Shown piece after piece: positions 17,735 through 24,773 of a stretch of 64,000 bases of DNA. The notes under the pieces were generated by a model that saw nothing but the letters and a program-made list of their open reading frames with translations, ran no database searches and was not told the DNA's origin. A program made the position numbers and the translations under genes. This stretch comes from Haloechinothrix sp033042135 (GTDB lineage: Bacteria > Actinomycetota > Actinomycetes > Mycobacteriales > Pseudonocardiaceae), in assembly GCF_033042135.1 (NCBI RefSeq), contig NZ_WBXM01000015.1, positions 17,706 through 81,705 on the forward strand, given 5' to 3'. Position 1 is the first letter of the stretch. Every line of letters begins with the position of its first letter.

Positions 17735-18718
17735 ATGCGTGAGACCGGCAATGACGATGAGGGCACGCGGGCGGGCACGGCCGTTGGTTCCCGCCCGCTA
17801 CGCCGCCGTGCCCCGTTCCGGCTGCTCACCCGCACGCTGATACGGGCTTGGCGGGGCAGCATCTTCTCGCAAGCCGCCGAGGCCGCGTTCTGGCAGACCC
17901 TCTCATTGCCGCCGCTGCTGCTGGCGCTGCTCGGCAGCCTTGGCTACCTCGGCGATTGGTTCGGCCGAGCGGTGGTGGACGAGGTTCTCGAGGAGATCAT
18001 CGACTTCAGCAGGACGATCTTCACCGAGGACGTTGTCGCCGACTTCATCGCACCGACCGTGGCCGAGATCTTCACCGTCGGCCAGGCGCACCTGGTGTCG
18101 TTGGGCTTCGTCATCGCACTGTTCGCCGGTTCCTCGGCGATCTGGTCGTTCGTCGACACCATCACCGTGGCGCACGACCAGCACGGCATCCGCAACGAGC
18201 TGTGGCAGCGGGTGTTCGCGCTGCTGATCTACATCGCCAGCCTCGCGCTGCTGATCGTGATCCTGCCCGTACTCGCGCTCGGGCCGGAGCTGCTCACCCG
18301 GATCATCCCCGAGTCATGGCGGCCGCTGGTCGCCGACTGGATCGGTACGCTGTACTACCCGGCGCTGGCGCTGCTGCTGGTGCTGGCGCTGGCCACGCTG
18401 TACAAGCTCGCGCTGCCTCGCAAGTTGCCATGGCACCGCGGGCTGCCCGGTGCCGCGCTGGCCATGCTGGTCTTTCTTGCCTCGAGCACCGTGCTCCGGA
18501 ACTACCTGTCCGACATCACCGCGACCGGATACACCTACGGCGCCGTGGCGACCCCCATCGCCTTCCTGCTCTTCGCCTTCTTCATCGGACTCGCCATCGC
18601 CGTGGGGGCGTACTTCAACAGCGCCATCGAGGAGCTGTGGCCCGCGGGGCCACCTCGCCGGTACCGGAAGCGCTGGCACCGGCTCGAACCCGATCGCGGC
18701 GCGCGTGAACCGGGGTGA
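17735..18718 (+). CDS. YihY/virulence factor BrkB family membrane protein
   Basis: A 327-residue integral membrane protein. It carries the YihY/BrkB signature: a basic amphipathic start (RLLTRTLIRAWRGSIFSQAA) followed by six hydrophobic segments, including LLLALLGSLGYLG, VFALLIYIASLALLIVILPV and FLLFAFFIGLAIAVGAYFNS. The family was once called RNase BN in error; its function is unsettled, with lipid or envelope roles proposed. The ATG at 17735 lacks a ribosome site, and TATACA at 17711-17716 could be a -10 giving a very short leader. The stop codon lies inside the terminator hairpin shared with DUF3039. Confidence 0.85.
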   Translation: MRETGNDDEGTRAGTAVGSRPLRRRAPFRLLTRTLIRAWRGSIFSQAAEAAFWQTLSLPPLLLALLGSLGYLGDWFGRAVVDEVLEEIIDFSRTIFTEDVVADFIAPTVAEIFTVGQAHLVSLGFVIALFAGSSAIWSFVDTITVAHDQHGIRNELWQRVFALLIYIASLALLIVILPVLALGPELLTRIIPESWRPLVADWIGTLYYPALALLLVLALATLYKLALPRKLPWHRGLPGAALAMLVFLASSTVLRNYLSDITATGYTYGAVATPIAFLLFAFFIGLAIAVGAYFNSAIEELWPAGPPRRYRKRWHRLEPDRGAREPG

Positions 18719-18740
18719 CACGCCATCGCATCACCCCGGT
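18709..18740. terminator. Bidirectional terminator between BrkB-like and DUF3039 genes
   Basis: A perfect 10-base inverted repeat, ACCGGGGTGA and TCACCCCGGT, with a 12-base loop. It begins inside the last codons of the BrkB-like gene and ends 17 bases before the DUF3039 stop. The stem can extend by a few pairs past one bulge. Confidence 0.75.
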
Positions 18741-18757
18741 CACCGCTCACGTGCGCG

Positions 18758-19006
18758 TTACTCGTCGCCGCCCGGCGGCAGGTTCTCGTAGATGCGCTTG
18801 CATTCCTGGCATACCGGGGAGCCCGGCTTGGCCTGCTTGGTCACCGGGAAGACCTCGCCGCACAACGCGACAACGTACGAGCCGGTGACCGCGCTTTCCA
18901 CGATCTTGTTCTTGCGCACGTAGTGGAATACTTCCGGCGTCTCGTCATCGGGCGCGTCCGTGCCCTCGGGCCGGGTATCCTGCTCGGGAAGAACCTGGGT
19001 ACTCAC
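18758..19006 (-). CDS. DUF3039 family protein
   Basis: An 82-residue protein of the DUF3039 family. Conserved features are VFHYVRKNKIVESAVTGSYV, then ALCGEVFPVTKQAKPG and PVCQECKRIYENLP; the C and CxxC residues look like a zinc ribbon. It is conserved in actinobacteria near the dtd-sigB region; its function is unknown. The GTG at 19006 has AGGGGAT upstream. DUF3099 lies 55 bases upstream on the same strand, so the two may be cotranscribed. Confidence 0.87.
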   Translation of the reverse strand: MSTQVLPEQDTRPEGTDAPDDETPEVFHYVRKNKIVESAVTGSYVVALCGEVFPVTKQAKPGSPVCQECKRIYENLPPGGDE

Positions 19007-19061
19007 ATCCCCTATGGTGCCTCATCCGGACAGGGCACGGTGGTCGAGGTCCGAGCGTCCG

Positions 19062-19388
19062 CTAGCCGTCGATCACCCGGTGCCCGCCCTCGTCAAGCGC
19101 CCGAGGCTCACGCCGGAAGGTGCTGGCGCTCTCGGCCTTGCGGGCGGGCCGATCGTTGGCGATCAGCACTGCGATCCAGGGCAACGGCACCGCGATCACC
19201 ACCAGCGTGACCGCGAGCCAGGGAATCTGGTAGAAGATCCCAGCCAGGATCAGGCACGGGAACCGCAGCCCCATCATCCAGACGTACTTGCGCTTGCGGG
19301 CGGCGAGCTCGTCGTCGTAGGAGGGTTCGGCCTCGGTGATCAACACGGGCCCTTCCGGCTCACCCGAGTCCTGTTTCGGCCAGCTCAC
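19062..19388 (-). CDS. DUF3099 family membrane protein
   Basis: A 108-residue protein with two transmembrane helices (roughly MGLRFPCLILAGIFYQIPW and VTLVVIAVPLPWIAVLIA) joined by a short turn. The family motif YDDELAARKRKYVWMMGLR precedes helix 1 and ANDRPARK follows helix 2, so both ends face the cytoplasm. It is the Rv2709-like small membrane protein found near sigB. The GTG at 19388 follows a very strong GGAGGTGATC ribosome site. No function is known. Confidence 0.86.
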   Translation of the reverse strand: MSWPKQDSGEPEGPVLITEAEPSYDDELAARKRKYVWMMGLRFPCLILAGIFYQIPWLAVTLVVIAVPLPWIAVLIANDRPARKAESASTFRREPRALDEGGHRVIDG

Positions 19389-19534
19389 CGCCGATCACCT
19401 CCAGTTCTCATGGTCCCACGCCGGGCAATGCCCGCTGCCGGGCCTCTGCCGGGCCGTTTTCGGGCCGTTTCCGGGGCACTGGACGGTTTCCCACCTGACC
19501 GGCCCATCAAGCAGGCACATGCGAGGATAGTCCC

Positions 19535-21094
19535 GTGCGAGATGATCTCCCCGAGCTGTCCGCCGAGGTGTGCGCGCGACTTCGCGAGGCGTTCCACCAG
19601 GCGCGCTACGACGCCGACGGCGTGGTGGACCTGCTCGGCGATGCCGCCCACGCCGCGCTGGGCCGGGACGAACCGGAACCCGCATTCCAAGCGACCGCGG
19701 GCAGCGGTCCCCTCGGCACGCTCATCCGGCTGTTCCTGCTCGATGCCGTGGAGAGCCGGGCAACAGCAGCCCACGCGCTCGCGCCACTGCCGGTCGACGA
19801 CGCCCTCGCCGCCGGTGTACTGCGCACCTGCGCGGACGGCGTCCGCGCCGGGCTCGACATCCGCCCGCACGCCGATCAGCAGGGCTCCTGGTGGGTGGTC
19901 AGTGACCGCGACAGCCGTGCGGGCACCCCGGTGGGGCGGGAGTACGTCGTCGGGGTCGGCCAGGCGGCGTTGAGCCTGGTGCGGGCCACTGCCCGGGAAC
20001 CTGCCGGCACATTCTGCGACGTCGGCACCGGCAACGGTATCCAGGCCCTGCATGCCAGCAGGCATGCGGCGACGATCACCGCGACCGACATCTCCGCACG
20101 CGCGCTCGCACTGGCCCGCGGCACGTTCCTGCTCAACGAGGTCGACGTGGAGCTGCTGCGCGGCTCGTGGTTCACCCCGCTGGCCCGCAGGACGTTCGAT
20201 CAAGTGGTGTGCAACCCGCCCTTCGTGGCTGGCCCCCCACGGGTGGAATACACCTACCGCGACTCCGGACTCGCCGGTGACGAGGCCAGTGCCCTCGTGA
20301 CCCGCCAGTTGCCCGCGTTCCTCACCGAAGGTGGCACCGGGCACCTGCTCGCGACCTGGTTACACGTGCAGGGCGAGGACTGGACCGAGCGGGTGGCAAG
20401 CTGGCTTCCGCCGGGCATCGACGCCTGGTTCGTCCAACGGGACGTGGCCGATCCCCCGCTCTACGTGAGTACGTGGTTACGCGACGCCGGGATCGACCCG
20501 GCTTCGGCGGAAGGCAGAGCCGCCACTCGTGCCTGGCTGGACTGGTTCTCCACCGAGCGGGTAGACGGTATCGGGTTCGGGTTCGTCACGCTCCGGCGTA
20601 TCGCCGAAGGCGGCGACACTACCGCCGAACCCACTGTGGTCTGCGAGGACCTGCGCCACGCCTACGACGATCCGCTTGGCGAGGAAGCCACCCGCTGGCT
20701 GGCCAGAGTAGCGTGGTTGCGCGACACCCCGAACCTGCTCGCCGTCACCTACACGGTCCCACCGTCGGTGGTACTCGAGCAGGTGTGCGAGCAGGGCAGC
20801 CAGGGGTGGGCACCCGCGATCCGCCGGTTGCACCGCACCGACGGGCCCGGCTGGCAGCACGAACTCGACGAGCTCGCCGCTGCGTTACTCGCGGGGTGCC
20901 AGGGCGCACTCCCCCTGTCGGACCTGCTCGAGCTGCTGGCGGCCGCGCACGGTGAGCCGACGGACAGTCTCGTCGCCGGGGCACTGCCGATCGTGCGGGA
21001 ACTCATCCTGCACGGCATGCTGCTGCCGGTCGAACTCGCCGGAGCGAGCGGGCAGCACGACCCGTTCACGGCGGGCACGCAGCGGGGTGAGTAA
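19535..21094 (+). CDS. Class I SAM methyltransferase with N-terminal DUF7059-type domain
   Basis: A 519-residue protein. Residues 1-130 form a helical domain (DUF7059-type), residues about 150-330 a methyltransferase core with FCDVGTGNGIQALHA for SAM binding and FDQVVCNPPFVAGPP, the NPP[FY] motif of N6-adenine and N5-glutamine methyltransferases. The C-terminal 180 residues resemble a winged-helix region. Family members are annotated as peptide chain release factor or rRNA (RsmC-like) methyltransferases, without proof. The GTG at 19535 has GAGGA upstream. dtd follows 27 bases after the stop, so they are likely cotranscribed. Confidence 0.85.
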   Translation: MRDDLPELSAEVCARLREAFHQARYDADGVVDLLGDAAHAALGRDEPEPAFQATAGSGPLGTLIRLFLLDAVESRATAAHALAPLPVDDALAAGVLRTCADGVRAGLDIRPHADQQGSWWVVSDRDSRAGTPVGREYVVGVGQAALSLVRATAREPAGTFCDVGTGNGIQALHASRHAATITATDISARALALARGTFLLNEVDVELLRGSWFTPLARRTFDQVVCNPPFVAGPPRVEYTYRDSGLAGDEASALVTRQLPAFLTEGGTGHLLATWLHVQGEDWTERVASWLPPGIDAWFVQRDVADPPLYVSTWLRDAGIDPASAEGRAATRAWLDWFSTERVDGIGFGFVTLRRIAEGGDTTAEPTVVCEDLRHAYDDPLGEEATRWLARVAWLRDTPNLLAVTYTVPPSVVLEQVCEQGSQGWAPAIRRLHRTDGPGWQHELDELAAALLAGCQGALPLSDLLELLAAAHGEPTDSLVAGALPIVRELILHGMLLPVELAGASGQHDPFTAGTQRGE

Positions 21095-21121
21095 CCGGAC
21101 CACGAAGCAAGGGGCACAACC

Positions 21122-21547
21122 ATGAGAGCCGTGGTGGCACGGGTCACGCGCGCCAGCGTGACGGTGGACGGCGAGACCGTCGGCGCGATCGACGAACCAG
21201 GACTACTCGCCCTCGTCGGGGCGCACCGTGAGGACACTGCCGCCGAGGCGCGCACCATGGCGCGCAAGTTGCACGAGCTCCGCATCCTGCGGGACGAACA
21301 GTCCTGCGCGACCGCGGGAGCGCCGATCCTGGTGGTCAGCCAGTTCACGCTGTACGGCGATACCAGGAAGGGCAGGCGCCCTTCCTGGACCGCGGCCGCG
21401 CCCCCCGAGACGGCCGAACCGCTCCTCGACAAGCTGGTCACCGAGCTGACCGAACGAGGTGCCCGGGTGGCAGGCGGCCGGTTCGGCGCCAAGATGCAGG
21501 TACACAGCGTCAACGACGGCCCGTTCACCGTGCTGGTCGAGGTGTGA
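21122..21547 (+). CDS. dtd: D-aminoacyl-tRNA deacylase
   Basis: A 141-residue DTD that hydrolyses D-amino acids (and glycine mischarged on tRNA-Ala) from tRNA, a proofreading step in translation. VSQFTLYGDTRKGRRPSW is the conserved SQFTLY catalytic motif, and MQVHSVNDGPFTVLVEV contains the Gly-cisPro motif that excludes L-amino acids. Length is typical. The ATG at 21122 follows an AAGGGG-type site. The gene sits directly before sigB, whose own promoter region follows the stop. Confidence 0.95.
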   Translation: MRAVVARVTRASVTVDGETVGAIDEPGLLALVGAHREDTAAEARTMARKLHELRILRDEQSCATAGAPILVVSQFTLYGDTRKGRRPSWTAAAPPETAEPLLDKLVTELTERGARVAGGRFGAKMQVHSVNDGPFTVLVEV

Positions 21548-21649
21548 ACGGCTACTGCGCAGCCCGCACACGAGCCCCGTGCGTAGCCTCCGATCGCCAC
21601 CTTTGCCGCCTGTTGTGGCACGAATAACCCGGCATCGAGTTCGCCTCGC

Positions 21650-21676
21650 GGGAACGATTCGGGCCGCCAAGGCGTT
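21650..21676 (+). promoter_or_regulatory. ECF-type (SigE/SigH/SigR-like) promoter of sigB
   Basis: GGGAAC at 21650-21655 is followed 17 bases later by CGTT at 21673-21676. This fits the published mycobacterial SigE/SigH consensus (GGGAAC/T, 16-17 bases, CGTT) and Streptomyces SigR (GGGAAT-N18-GTT). The element is about 110 bases before the sigB ATG, on the correct strand. In M. tuberculosis sigB is transcribed by SigE and related ECF factors, which supports the assignment. Confidence 0.7.
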
Positions 21677-21788
21677 TTCCCGGTGTCTGGCCCTGAAACA
21701 GGTCGGGCGTGTGCGGCGGGTAACACCGGCGCACGCCACGTAGCTCCGGTACGTCGATCGTGCCGGACTGCCCAAGGGGAGGCTGAGG

Positions 21789-22850
21789 ATGTCCGTACAG
21801 GCACTCGACCGTGAAACCCGTGCCACGTCCGCCAGCGACGCCGCCGAAGCCGTCGAAGCCACAGAGGCCCTCGGCGCCGACGCACCGGATGTGCCGGTAC
21901 AGACCGCACCGAGCCCCGAGGCCGATCTCGACAACCAAGGCCCGGCGGCCGATCTCGTCAGGGTATATCTCAACGGGATCGGTAAGACCGCACTGCTCAG
22001 CGCGGCCGAAGAGGTCGACCTGGCCAAACGGATCGAAGCAGGTGTGTTCGCCCAGCACGTGCTCGACACCGAGGAAGGGCTCTCGGCACAACGCCGGTCC
22101 GACCTCGCCGCCGTGGTTCGCGACGGTGAGCGCGCCAAGCAGCACCTGCTGCAGGCGAACCTGCGCCTGGTGGTCTCCCTGGCCAAGCGTTACACCGGGC
22201 GGGGGATGCCGCTGCTGGATCTGATCCAGGAAGGCAATCTGGGGTTGATCCGCGCCGTCGAGAAGTTCGACTACGCCAAGGGCTTCAAGTTCTCCACCTA
22301 CGCCACCTGGTGGATCCGGCAGGCCATCACCAGGGGGATGGCCGATCAGGGCCGCACCATCCGGCTCCCGGTCCACCTCGTCGAGCAGGTCAACAAGCTG
22401 AGCAGGATCAAGCGCGACCTGCACCAGCGGCTCGGCCGGGAAGCCACACACGAGGAGTTGGCCGAGGAGTCCGGGATCCCCGAGGGGAAGGTGGCCCAGC
22501 TTCTCGAGCACGCTCGTGACCCGGTCAGCCTGGACATGCCCGTCGGCTCCGAGGAGGACGCGCCGCTCGGCGACTTCATCGAGGACGGTGAGGCCGCTGA
22601 CGCCGAGGGCACGGTCATCTCGGGCATGCTGCACGACGACCTGCGACGGGTGCTTGGCACCCTGGACGAGCGCGAGCAGAACGTCATCCGGTTGCGCTAC
22701 GGGATCGACGACGGCCAGCCGCGCACGCTCGACCAGATCGGTCGGGCGTTCGGGCTCTCGCGGGAGCGCGTCCGGCAGATCGAGCGCGAGGTCATGGTGA
22801 AGCTGCGCCACGGCGATCGGGCGGACCGGCTGCGCGCCTACGCGAGCTGA
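21789..22850 (+). CDS. sigB: Group-2 (non-essential principal-like) sigma factor SigB
   Basis: A 353-residue sigma-70 factor closely similar to SigA but with a short N-terminus, the hallmark of group 2. Region 2 has YTGRGMPLLDLIQEGNLGL and TYATWWIRQAITRGMADQ, nearly the SigA sequence, so promoter specificity should overlap. Region 4.2 is LSRERVRQIEREVMVKLRHG. It adapts transcription to stress and stationary phase. The ATG at 21789 follows GGGGAGGCTGAGG. Upstream lies an ECF-type promoter, which would make SigB a relay of an envelope or oxidative stress signal. Confidence 0.95.
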   Translation: MSVQALDRETRATSASDAAEAVEATEALGADAPDVPVQTAPSPEADLDNQGPAADLVRVYLNGIGKTALLSAAEEVDLAKRIEAGVFAQHVLDTEEGLSAQRRSDLAAVVRDGERAKQHLLQANLRLVVSLAKRYTGRGMPLLDLIQEGNLGLIRAVEKFDYAKGFKFSTYATWWIRQAITRGMADQGRTIRLPVHLVEQVNKLSRIKRDLHQRLGREATHEELAEESGIPEGKVAQLLEHARDPVSLDMPVGSEEDAPLGDFIEDGEAADAEGTVISGMLHDDLRRVLGTLDEREQNVIRLRYGIDDGQPRTLDQIGRAFGLSRERVRQIEREVMVKLRHGDRADRLRAYAS

Positions 22851-22857
22851 CGCTCGC
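22842..22857. terminator. Possible terminator at the sigB stop
   Basis: GCGAGC-TGAC-GCTCGC is a 6-base stem with a tetraloop that spans the sigB stop codon. The convergent LytM peptidase gene ends 34 bases further on. The stem is short, so this is tentative. Confidence 0.4.
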
Positions 22858-22891
22858 ACGGTAGGTGCGCACAGCGACCCGATCAGGCTGC

Positions 22892-23674
22892 TCAGCCGAC
22901 GGAGATGCCGCGCTCGGCGAGCCACGGCACGGGGTCGATGGGCGTCTGACCACCCTGCCACACCTCGAAGTGCAGGTGGGGACCGGTGGATTGGCCACGA
23001 TTACCCATCGTGGCGATCTGCTCGCCCGTGCTGACCCGCTGCCCCTCGCCGACGAGGATCCGATCCATGTGCCCGTACACCGTCACCGTGCCGTCGTCAT
23101 GGCGCAGCTGTACCCACAGCCCGAACCCGCTGGCGGGTCCTGCCTCGACCACCGTGCCCTCGGTGACCGCGAGGATCGGTGTGCCGATGGAGTTGGCGAT
23201 GTCGATCCCGTTGTGGGTCGACCCCCAGCGCGCGCCGAATCCCGAGGTGAACCGCCCCTCGGCTGGCTTGGCATACGCCGGCCGTTCCGGCTCCGGCTCG
23301 GGTTCGGGTTCCTCAGCGTCTGCGCGCGCCTGCTCGGCGGCCTCGGCCTCCTCAGCGGCACGCTCGCGCTCCTGCCTCGTCTCGTCGGCGGCCAGCAGCG
23401 CCTCGACCTCGTTTCGGGCGTCGACCGAGGTGGGTTGCTGGCGCAGCACGTTCGGGGTCGGCCTCGGCTCGATACTGGCCGCGACCAGTTCCACGGGTTC
23501 CGATGCCGTCGCGCTGCGCGCCGCCGACTGGCTCACCGCCACCAGCACGGCGATCGCCAACGTAGCGACCACCACCTGTTGCCATCGTTGCCTTCCCCCG
23601 GTGGCCGCCCGCCCGCGGGGCACGGCAGCGGCCACCGGGGGGCGTCTCGGGCCCTCCGGTTCGGTCCGGGTCAT
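22892..23674 (-). CDS. M23 (LytM-type) peptidoglycan endopeptidase
   Basis: A 260-residue exported protein. A basic N-terminus precedes one hydrophobic segment (VVVATLAIAVLVAVSQSA), a signal anchor or uncleaved signal. A charged coiled-coil-like linker rich in Glu and Arg (residues ~85-125) and a Glu-Pro repeat follow. The C-terminal peptidase domain has the zinc ligands HNGIDIA (H, D) and HLHFEV (HxH). Such enzymes cut peptide cross-links of peptidoglycan or activate other hydrolases. The ATG at 23674 has GGAAGG at 7-base spacing. A 525-base leader with a Crp-like site lies upstream. Confidence 0.9.
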   Translation of the reverse strand: MTRTEPEGPRRPPVAAAVPRGRAATGGRQRWQQVVVATLAIAVLVAVSQSAARSATASEPVELVAASIEPRPTPNVLRQQPTSVDARNEVEALLAADETRQERERAAEEAEAAEQARADAEEPEPEPEPERPAYAKPAEGRFTSGFGARWGSTHNGIDIANSIGTPILAVTEGTVVEAGPASGFGLWVQLRHDDGTVTVYGHMDRILVGEGQRVSTGEQIATMGNRGQSTGPHLHFEVWQGGQTPIDPVPWLAERGISVG

Positions 23675-23826
23675 GTACACGCCTTCCGTCTCGGGGCAAC
23701 TCGGTCCGACCCCGGGCGGGGCTCCCGGCGGCATCGGCTGGCAACCCAACCGTTCCCTGGTCGTGACCGAGTCGTAACACGCCGACCGGACGGTAATCGG
23801 GGGTACTGCGGAGGGCAACGAATTGT

Positions 23827-23842
23827 CGTGATCGCGCTCACA
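23827..23842 (-). promoter_or_regulatory. Crp/GlxR-like binding site
   Basis: On the minus strand the site reads TGTGA-GCGCGA-TCACG, one mismatch from TGTGA-N6-TCACA. It is about 153 bases before the start of the LytM-type peptidase gene. In M. tuberculosis the Crp homologue controls the cell-wall hydrolase gene rpfA, so control of a peptidoglycan hydrolase by this regulator has precedent. Confidence 0.5.
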
Positions 23843-24143
23843 TCGATCGGACGAGCCACGTGACCCGAACCACACGGCACATGGCACTACCCACCCGCGC
23901 GTGTATCCCCCGGTCGAGGGTCCACGCGCCTACACTCAGGAACCGATTACCCCATTACTAAGCTCCCGGTATCCTTGCCACGAAGCGAAAAACCATACGA
24001 CAAGGCAGACAGAGTACGGTTCCGACGCAGCGACTACCGTACTCCAAGTGTCCACAGAAGACCGTTTTGTCGCGAGAAGTCGATCTCGACGGGGGAGATC
24101 AACTCAATCCGCGCGAAGTGACCAAGGTCATCGGGAATTTATC

Positions 24144-24157
24144 GGCCGTTCACGGCC
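24144..24157 (-). terminator. Candidate terminator after the lipoprotein gene
   Basis: GGCCGT-TC-ACGGCC forms a 6-base stem about 43 bases past the lipoprotein stop. On the minus strand it is followed by GATAAATT, the most T/A-rich run nearby, and is preceded by a second CCCCGG-type stem. It would insulate the LytM leader from the upstream operon. Confidence 0.45.
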
Positions 24158-24199
24158 CCGTCCGGGGTGTTTCCCGGCTGTTCGAACCCGGCTGCCGTG

Positions 24200-24694
24200 T
24201 CACCGTTCCTCGGCGCGCAACAGCACGGTCCGGTCCGCCAGTGGCTCGTCCAGCGCCACCGTGACCTCGGGATAACTCACCTGCTGCGTACACATCACGT
24301 CACCCTCCGCCCTGGTATGGACCAGCAGCACGGTGACGTGCCGATCGGCCTGTCCGGCGAGCTCGGCCGAGGCCGTGACGCAGCCGCTCGACTCCCGTGC
24401 CGTGATCACCAGGGTCCTGCCGCCGTCCCTGATGACGACCTCGGTGGGATACCCCTCCGGCAGTGCCGACCCGTCGATCCGTTCCGGCGGTACGGTCGCT
24501 TCCTCCTCGCCGTTACCGGCCTGGCCGTCACCACCCTGCCTGTCACCGGAGTTCGCATCATCCGGTTCGCCCGTTTCTGGCGTGGTGGTCTCCTCCGGAT
24601 CGGCGGTGGAGCCGTCCCCCCCCGCCGTCGCGCATCCCATGGCTACCGCAAGCAGGAGCGCGAGCAGCGCCGTCGCCATACGTACCGACCTCAT
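24200..24694 (-). CDS. Predicted lipoprotein of unknown function
   Basis: A 164-residue exported protein I do not recognise. MRSVRMATALLALLLAVAMG followed by C gives a short lipoprotein signal with a lipobox ending AMGC. Residues ~22-70 are a disordered linker rich in Gly, Asp, Glu and Thr, as in other actinobacterial surface lipoproteins. The remaining ~90 residues form a compact domain with two cysteines (SSGCVTASAEL and GDVMCTQQVSYP), possibly disulfide bonded. The ATG at 24694 keeps the two arginines of the signal n-region; an ATG at 24679 with GAGGT upstream is an alternative. It lies 79 bases after the acetyltransferase gene and may share its transcript. Confidence 0.65.
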   Translation of the reverse strand: MRSVRMATALLALLLAVAMGCATAGGDGSTADPEETTTPETGEPDDANSGDRQGGDGQAGNGEEEATVPPERIDGSALPEGYPTEVVIRDGGRTLVITARESSGCVTASAELAGQADRHVTVLLVHTRAEGDVMCTQQVSYPEVTVALDEPLADRTVLLRAEER

Positions 24695-24773
24695 ACCGGA
24701 GCACACGCGCGACACGCCGCCGAGGTTGTCCCGCAGCGCCCGCTGGGCGTGACCTACCGCGGCAGGCGACCGC

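Larger units (their letters stand above)
23675..24199 (-). other. Long low-GC leader/intergenic region of the LytM gene
   Basis: This 525-base gap has no credible gene: its frames use AT-rich third positions unlike neighbours. In 23941-24000 I count 29 G/C of 60, far below the flanking genes. It holds a 9-base perfect inverted repeat (GAGTACGGT at 24012-24020, ACCGTACTC at 24036-24044, 15-base loop). Cell-wall hydrolase genes in actinobacteria are often behind c-di-AMP riboswitches, but I could not match that consensus here. Confidence 0.5.

Noticed and set aside
19431..19480. Short repeats of GCCGGGCC/CGGGCCGTTT before the methyltransferase gene
   Set aside because: Only two imperfect copies each, in GC-rich DNA where such repeats are expected by chance.
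23675..23900. Possible c-di-AMP (ydaO) riboswitch before the LytM peptidase gene
   Set aside because: Some GGGAAC and GAGTTGCCCCGAG-like pieces occur, but the conserved CAGCTAACC segment is not present and I could not fold the consensus.
23901..24275. 124-residue reading frame on the plus strand
   Set aside because: Third positions are AT-rich, the frame runs antisense into the lipoprotein gene and no ribosome site or family match is seen.
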